From positions 3,965,001 through 4,029,000 of the forward strand of contig OZ017748.1 of NCBI GenBank assembly GCA_963969365.1: a DNA stretch of 64,000 bases. The letters run 5' to 3'. The stretch's first letter is position 1; each line of letters opens with the position of its first letter. The notes beneath the pieces were generated by a model. The model was given only the letters and a program-made list of their open reading frames with translations, had not been told where the DNA came from and made no database searches. Made by a program: the position numbers and the translations under genes. This stretch comes from Asterochloris sp. CNOR1. Lineage: Eukaryota; Chlorophyta; Trebouxiophyceae; Trebouxiales; Trebouxiaceae. Of the stretch, positions 58,401-64,000 are shown piece after piece.

Positions 58401-61037
58401 CTGCAGCTGGTTGGACTCTCTGCCCATGCCTGCAGAGCTGGAGCAGGCTTGCAAGCCCGAGGCCATCCTGTCGACCAACACATCCACCATTGACATTGCA
58501 CTGATCGCGGGCAAGATGAAGGCACAGGACCGCATCATTGGTGCCCACTTCTTCTCACCTGCACACATCATGCCCCTCCTGGAGATTGTAAGGACGGACA
58601 AAACCAGCAAGCAGGTGGGCGGAGTATGTGGATGGGCCATCACTGGGTGCGTGAGCCAGCAACAGTGACCCACAAAGCAATGACCGGCCGGAAGCTGGCT
58701 GAGATGGCACCTTTCAGCAACACACATGAGGTTGCCTTGGGAGCCCGCTTCCAGTACTCTCCAGGTGCCCCATGGCGTTGCCCTTTCTTGAAAAAAGCCG
58801 ACCCTCTGCTGCAGGTTGTGCTGGACATACATGTGCTGATCTGAGCCCCATGGCGTTGCTGTTGCCTGAGCATGCTGATTCTCTGCTGCAGGTTGTGCTG
58901 GACACCCTGGAGTATGGCAGCAAGATCAAGAAGACGCCTGTGGTGGTGGGCAACTGTACAGGTAGGTCTGGGGCCACATCGGTGCTGCCAGTATCCTGCC
59001 TACAGTTGCATCATGCTGATAGGAGCTGGAGCTTGCTCAGCTGTAAAATTAGCAAGAGGCATTCCTGCCTTCTATGCTGAATTGACAGAGAGTTCAGGTC
59101 CCTTCACCTGTTGAGCTTTGTGTTAACGGACCCATCTCCCTTGCTGAGGAGGCGGCGCTAGCTCCTGTTCCAGGCCTTGATTTTGTTTGCAGGGTTTGCG
59201 GTCAACCGCGTGTTCTTCCCCTACACAATGGCAGCTTGCATGCTGGTGGACATTGGACTGGACCCCTACAGCATTGACAAAGTCATTGCTGCTGGCTTTG
59301 GCATGCCCATGGGGCCATTCAGGTGAGATTTGCTGTCCCCTGGTTGCTTCAGCTTGTGGGCGGAATCTGATCTGTGTGGCCAGCCAGATCATCACCCCCA
59401 GAGTTTTGCTATGCAGGCTGAGCGACTTAGTGGGCGCAGACATCGGGCTGCACGTGGGCGCCAACTTCCACCAGTCCTTCCCCGACAGGGTGTACCAGGC
59501 GCGGATCATTCAGTTAATGAATGAGCATAAGCGCCTGGGGGAGAAGACAGGCAGCGGCTTCTACAAGTTTGACAAGAAGTGAGCGGGGTTGGGCGTGCTT
59601 GGCTGTGTGGGCAATGCAACATCTGCATTAGCTGCTGAGCAGGCACAAGCCTCTTGGGAGCAAGACTGGTGCCACCTTCTATAAAGAAGTGGTGGTCGCT
59701 GATATGCTAGTCTGCAAGTACCTATCGATGTGCAGGGGATGCAGCTATTTACTTCGTAGCTGCCTGGATTGTCAAGCCTCTGTGACTCTGATAGGGGCAC
59801 TGCTTGTTTGACTGCACTTGTGGCTGGCTGTGCTGTGGTGCAGCTTGTGATGCAGCATCTGTGGCTCGCCAGCTGCAGGGCACCCTCCTGGCGATAAGTC
59901 TTTTTGCTTGGCTGCATCTGTGGCTGGCAGTGCAGTGGTGCAGCTGTTGATGTTTTACCTGGCGGCTGTGCGCCCCACTTTCATGCTGTAGAAGCACACG
60001 TTTGTTGGGCTGCACATGTGACTGACTGCATTCATGAATTGACTCCAACTGTGCTGGTGTCACCTTTGATGCACGCGTGCTGAAAGTCGGCTGCATCATG
60101 TTGTCGTGCAAGGCTGCTTCAGCTGTTGCAGCGCTGGTTTGTGAGAGCTGTGGCATGCACAGGCTGCAGCTACAGGGCTGTGACATTAATGTCAATGGCC
60201 TGCTGGGCTGTTGCAGGCGCAAGGCACACCCTGACCCTGACATTGCTGCCCTGGTGGAGCAGAGCAGACGGGATGCAGGGCTGTACAAGGGGAAGAAGCC
60301 GCCAATGACCCCTCAGGTGGGTTTTTCCTACCGAAGCGGTCCACTCCAGTGCAAGAGCTGTCCTGGCCGCACTGCTTGTGAAGGTGCCAGGCCTTCTGTT
60401 GACCTTCAGCGAAGCACTGTGGCCATCTCGTTTGGCAGCCAGGTCTCTGCTGGCATGATTCCGTCTGTCCTCTGCTCTGCAGGACATCATTGAGTTCATC
60501 TTCTTCCCTGTGGTGAATGAGGGCTGCCGCGTCATTGACGAGGGCATTGTGGACAAGCCTGCAGATCTGGATGTGGCCACAGTCATGGCGATGGGCTTCC
60601 CACCATACAGGTGTGCTGCAGCAAAATGACTGGCTCAGTATGGGGCCCTTTAGTAGTCAGATGCAGCAAGCCGACTGCTACGTACCTTACATTGCTGACC
60701 TACACATATGTCTTCTTCTCTGGGGACTTTGAGGGACGGGGGATCTGCACAAAGTCAGGGTGCCTTACTTCCATGAAGCCTACAAGACCTCTGCCTGGAG
60801 AAGGCCAACAGGCCTGTGCTACGTCTATAACATTTGCCTGTGCTCTGCAGGGGTGGGCTCATCAAGTGGGCCGACCTGGTCGGGCCCAAGCACGTGGCAG
60901 CAAGGCTTGAACAGTGGTCACAGCAGTTTGATGCTGCCGGGCTGGCTGGCTTCTTCAAGCCTTGCGCCTATTTGCAGAGAGCTGCACAGAATGGCACCTC
61001 TCTAGAGGCGGGCAAGGGTGGATCCAGCAAGATGTGA
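52479..61037 (+). CDS. MFP2: Peroxisomal multifunctional protein (enoyl-CoA hydratase / 3-hydroxyacyl-CoA dehydrogenase)
   Basis: Sixteen exons join in phase to 720 residues, the length of plant MFP2/AIM1: 52479-52566, 53425-53546, 54038-54286, 54875-55038, 55574-55730, 56008-56116, 56672-56802, 57150-57215, 57562-57682, 58436-58614, 58892-58961, 59193-59322, 59417-59578, 60217-60316, 60483-60610, 60851-61037. Hydratase half: [59 protein letters not shown] with the catalytic Glu pair. Dehydrogenase half: [17 protein letters not shown] (NAD-binding), [48 protein letters not shown] with the catalytic His, [21 protein letters not shown]. Ends GGSSKM, a peroxisomal targeting signal type 1. Known: catalyses the hydration and NAD-dependent oxidation steps of fatty acid beta-oxidation. 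Intron 9 has a GC donor. Confidence 0.97.
53043..53450 (+). repeat. Three copies of an MFP exon start
   Basis: TGCAGTGCTGGCGTCCCTGT at 53421 (real) is echoed at 53213 (TGCAGTGCTGGTGCCTGTGT, followed by CCAATTGCGC) and at 53045 (TACAGTGTTGGCGTCTCTG). Confidence 0.7.
56789..56890 (+). repeat. Tandem copy of an MFP exon end and donor
   Basis: CAGAAGTTTCTGGATGTGAG then TGCTGCACACCT (donor 56803) is repeated as CAGAAGTTCGTGAATGTGAG then TGCTGCACACCT (donor-like 56859), 56 bases on. Confidence 0.85.
58765..58915 (+). repeat. Tandem copy of an MFP exon start
   Basis: CCCCATGGCGTTGC...CTCTGCTGCAGGTTGTGCTG is present twice, with exon-like starts at 58815 (decayed, hits a stop) and 58892 (real), 77 bases apart. 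Confidence 0.85.
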
Positions 61038-61441
61038 ACTCATGCCTGCATGTAGCTAGGGCAGTTGCATGCACTAGGCGTCTGCTGCTTGTGTGTTCCA
61101 GCTTACTCTGTTGCCACTTTAGCATGTCTTGTCAAACGGTGTGTTTCGGATAATGATTTCATTCACAGCCAAATCTCATTCAGATCAAGATTACAAAACT
61201 CAGTTCAGAGAAGCAAGGTTTGCTCGAGGAGTCAATTACATGGGCATGAGCTCTGATATTGGAGTTTGTTCTAAATCGATCAGTGATCAACAGGATCTGA
61301 CCTATTTCACCACCCAGGCTTTCACGGTGATCGCCGACCTGCACCGGTGCAACTGCATAGCTACGTGCGATCAGAGCCATCTTGTTAGCTGGCCATTGAT
61401 CGCACTTAGATCACACCTTAACATAATATAGAGGGTTGCAG
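61038..61441. other. Gap holding a GATC-rich island
   Basis: After the MFP stop. From about 61140 to 61430 the sequence is AT-richer than its surroundings and holds GATC at least seven times. A 100-codon open frame crosses it without family match. No splice-junction ghosts are seen here. Confidence 0.45.
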
Positions 61442-63053
61442 ATGAAGGTGCTGACAACACAGCAGCAGCTGCCTGCAAGGCAGCAGCTCCCCTTGGGCTC
61501 ATGTCAGCACATGCTGTACAGGTCAGCGTTATTCCACCATCTGCACGGCTACAGGTCTGCAGCGCCTCTGATGGGCCCAACCTAACACTGATCCACTGAA
61601 CTGCAGAGCAGGCTCAGGGCGGTATCCGGCACAGGAAGCAGCCAGGCCTGTGAACCGCGCCCAGAGCAGACATCGCTCAGCGGCAGGCGCTGCTGCTGCG
61701 ACCACCCCTGCAGCTGCCACAGCAGACATCCAGACATGGGTCCAACAAAGCAGGGAAGCCCGCTTGGCCCATCTGAAGGTGGGCAGGCTTTACTGTTCAG
61801 GCCCATGTCAGCCTGACGCTGCACAGGCAGCTGCCCTGGCCACCCCCAAAGTAGACCTGAATCTGCTTGGGCGGCTGGGTGGGCAGAGCTGCGCCCCAAG
61901 GTTGAGTGACGTAAGAATCCAGGCAATGCAGCTTCTCGTCATCCAACCCCCCAAGTAGTGTCACATCCTCAGGGCGCCCTGCAACATGTGGCTGTGCCAG
62001 ATGGGCTCCTCTGCAGACGCAAGGCCAGTCAAGCTGGCATGGTGGCTGACCACTTCCACCCCTAGAACTTAGCTGGCCCAGACTCTCAGCGCCCTCAGGA
62101 ACACCTCCAGGCGCTGCCAGGCGCCCCTCCTGAACAAAAGACAGTCACATACCTACAAAGGGTGCGACCCATGCCAACCTGCAAGACCAGGCTGATGCTC
62201 AGAATAGCCCATGTGGTGTGCTTTGCTCAAGTGTGGATTGCAAAGCCAAAAATCTGGCCCAACGAGACCTGTCATGCTGACATGCCCTTTGTCTTGCAGG
62301 CTAGCACGCGGTCTGTCTAGTGACAAAGCAACCCACAGGAGCCACTGATCATCATGCGCACAATGTGAGCTGCACCTCACAATCAAAAGTGATAGTGTCG
62401 CCTACCTGCAGGAAGAGGCCCTCATCAACCTGCGAGCACCTGCAGACCCATTTGCACAGCTGTTAAGCCCTGCAAACATCAGCACTGCCCAAAAACAGCT
62501 GACCACCTCCACATCTGCTGTGACTGCCTGTTGGGACCAGGCCTTTCCCGGCAGAACAGTTGCAAACCAGTGCAAGCGTCCACTGTGCTCTGCAAAAACC
62601 CAGTTCAAGTGTCCACTGTGCTCTGCAGCAAACCTGTCCGAGCGTCCACTGTGCTCTGTAAAGAACCCACTTCAAGTGTCCACTGTGCTCTGCAGCAAAT
62701 CTGTCCGATGCTCCCCCGTGTTCTGCAAAAACCCAGTTCAAGCGCCCATCGTGCTCTGCAGCAAACCTGTCTGAGCGTCCCCTGTGCTCTCCAAGAAAGA
62801 TACAGGGCTTCACACTCTGTGCTGACTCGGTGCACTCTCTCTCTGCCTACAGGACCAGGCGCTTACCGCCCTGAGAGCAGCCGTGGACACATTCGAGCGC
62901 CCAGTCTTCCCCTGCGCCCTCATCGCGGGGGATGTGGCCCTGCTGCACCTGCTGCATGAGCTGGGCTACCTGGCAGACAAGAGGGTCACAGTGGTGTTCA
63001 TCGACACCTTCCACCTGTTCCCAGAGACACACACCTTCCTGCACCAGCTGGAG
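61442..63053 (+). CDS. PAPS/APS-reductase-family protein, plastid-type, partial model
   Basis: Exon 61442-61521 (MKVLTTQQQLPARQQLPLGS) joins in phase to 61607-61778, giving a basic, Ala/Gln/Arg-rich leader that looks like a plastid transit peptide, ending SREARLAHLK. Exon 61812-61878 (PDAAQAAALATPKVDLNLLG) follows. Exon 62853-63053 encodes the start of a PAPS-reductase-like fold: VDTFERPVFPCALIAGDVAL, LHELGYLADKRVTVVFID, TFHLFPETHTFLHQLE. In CysH-type enzymes the stretch before the aspartate-threonine pair binds the nucleotide; here the usual Ser-rich loop is replaced by IAGDVALL, which I recall from a thioredoxin-independent subgroup (not checked). One exon is missing between 61878 and 62853, since phases disagree, and the 3' part (with the expected cysteine) was not found before the window ends. 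Confidence 0.62.
62577..62810 (+). repeat. 33-bp minisatellite with 66-bp higher-order period
   Basis: Seven consecutive units built on GTCCACTGTGCTCTGCA, alternating between an A type (GCAAACCTGTC(C/T)GAGC tail) and a B type (AAAACCCAGTTCAAG tail), so the dimer of 66 bases is the repeating block. It sits in the intron before exon 62853. Confidence 0.9.
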
Positions 63054-63838
63054 GTGAGCCAGTGCTGGGGACTGCTGCTGACACTGGCCTGCTCCCAGTG
63101 GAGCACACCCCTTTCGGCGGCTGCTGCCTTTAAGGGTGGTGGGCGCTGACTTGCATAGTGCACACTTTGACAAGCTGGATGTGGGTACCAGAGGTGCCAT
63201 TGCTGTACAAAATTGTGGGGTTTTTGTCAAGAACCCTGGGGTTGGATGGGCTTTTGAGGGGCCCGACTGATCTGGTAGCCTGCTGGGACCAGGGGTGGGG
63301 AAACAAGGGGAGTGGTTGAGTGTGACTGGATCTGCTGCTGATTATCTGTGGGCAGCTGGGTTCAACTGGCCTGCTGGGGGCCAATGCTTGAAAGCTGCAT
63401 CGCCACAGGCCGGGAGCTGCTGGTGCTGCCAAGGACCACGCCCACGTGTATCTGTTGCCTGCCGCAGTGCTTGTCGCAGGCAACAGGGGAATTCTGTTGC
63501 TTGCTACGATGCTTGTGGCAGGCAACAGGGGATGCACTCCGACATGGCAAGCTGCCAGGCTGCAGCTTGGGTGCAGCCTCTGACACTGTCAGCACAGGCA
63601 ACTCAGCTCCCACCAAGCTGGAAGAGAAGGGATGAATCTAGAGGCATCTGGGTCGGCCAGCCTGTCCTGCTTGGGCGGCTGGCAACCTCCACAACCACTG
63701 CTGAGAGGGACATGCAAGGGCACAGCTGGCTTGGTGCAATGCAGACCCGTTCTGCTAAGCTCAAGGATGACAGCTCTGGTCACTGGGTGGTTCGATGGGA
63801 CCATCATGTGGCTTGAGGACACCTTCAGCTGAGCAGAA
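63054..63838. other. Unresolved downstream region of the reductase-like gene
   Basis: Should contain further introns and exons, but I find no stretch matching the family. It contains a tandem pair of hairpins at 63452-63528. Confidence 0.35.
63452..63528. repeat. Two tandem hairpins
   Basis: CTGTTGCCTGC (63452) pairs with GCAGGCAACAG (63476); 42 bases on, CTGTTGCTTGC (63494) pairs with GCAGGCAACAG (63518). The whole 42-base unit is duplicated. Confidence 0.85.
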
Positions 63839-64000
63839 CTAGTTGCGTGCCAAACTTGGCGTAAGCATGTACACTTGCTGTGGAGTATGTGAGCTTTCTG
63901 GCCAGGCAGGTGCAGTTGTCTCGGCATGCACATGGAGCAGGTCAGCAAGCAGTAGCTGCATGATCTCCACGGTTCCAAAGAGGGGGTTGAAGCTGCTGCC
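63839..64000 (-). CDS. Possible terminal exon of a gene entering from the right
   Basis: Minus-strand frame open from the window edge to TAG at 63839: SSFNPLFGTVEIMQLLLADL, then LHVHAETTAPAWP, ending TPSLARN. It reads like the last exon of a gene starting beyond 64000, but there is no family match and only 53 residues are visible. Confidence 0.3.
   Translation of the reverse strand, partial: GSSFNPLFGTVEIMQLLLADLLHVHAETTAPAWPESSHTPQQVYMLTPSLARN

Noticed and set aside
60611-60910. Exon-like frame with [11 protein letters not shown] in the last MFP intron
   Set aside because: Direct joining of 60610 to 60851 gives the conserved [13 protein letters not shown] sequence in phase; including this stretch would break it.
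62577-62810. Possible CRISPR array
   Set aside because: Units are contiguous with no unique spacers, lie in a eukaryotic intron, and no cas genes are present.

Overview
This looks like nuclear DNA of a green alga, most likely a trebouxiophyte-type chlorophyte (inference). Every recognisable gene is split into many short exons of about 40-250 bases. Introns end in CTGCAG or TTGCAG and start with GTGAG or GTGGG, composition is moderately GC-rich, and the gene set is plant/algal: a plant-type chromomethylase, MRS2/CorA magnesium channel, plastid MsrB, peroxisomal MFP ending in SKM, and a CBM20 starch-binding protein. There is no sign of operons or Shine-Dalgarno sites. Most long open frames are antisense or intronic shadows. 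I built gene models by matching splice phase across exons and family similarity; exon limits may be off by a base or two.

Layout, left to right: 3' part of a chromomethylase-like DNA methyltransferase (+, to 6489); a BTB/POZ protein (+, about 8214-8994); a 16-exon CCDC57-like coiled-coil protein (-, 18462 to 9485); elongin-B (+, 18863-19515); SEC22 R-SNARE (-, 21625 to 19626); a small unknown disordered protein (+, 21923-23570); a 631-residue unknown disordered protein (-, 28146 to 24147); an MRS2/CorA magnesium channel (+, 28270-36124); methionine sulfoxide reductase B (-, 38167 to 36293); an unrecognised gene (-, about 39853 to 38666); a protein with a C-terminal J domain (-, 45490 to 40991); a CBM20 protein (+, 46021 to about 51484); a peroxisomal enoyl-CoA hydratase/3-hydroxyacyl-CoA dehydrogenase (+, 52479-61037); and the 5' part of a PAPS/APS-reductase-family protein (+, from 61442). 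Genes alternate in divergent and convergent pairs with short gaps (123 bases between 28146 and 28270; 110 bases between 19515 and 19626). They show no shared pathway: this is ordinary eukaryotic housekeeping synteny.

The striking feature is inside the introns. In gene after gene, the intron beside an exon holds one to six degenerate tandem copies of that exon's own splice junction (acceptor plus first exon bases, or last exon bases plus donor), with periods of about 50-130 bases. The copies keep CTGCAG or GTGAG-like sites but have decayed reading frames ('ghost junctions'). I list the clearest arrays separately. Other points of interest are five GC-AG introns among roughly 95, a perfect 32-bp palindrome touching a stop codon, a near-perfect 20-bp inverted repeat inside an unrecognised gene, and a 33/66-bp minisatellite in the last gene.
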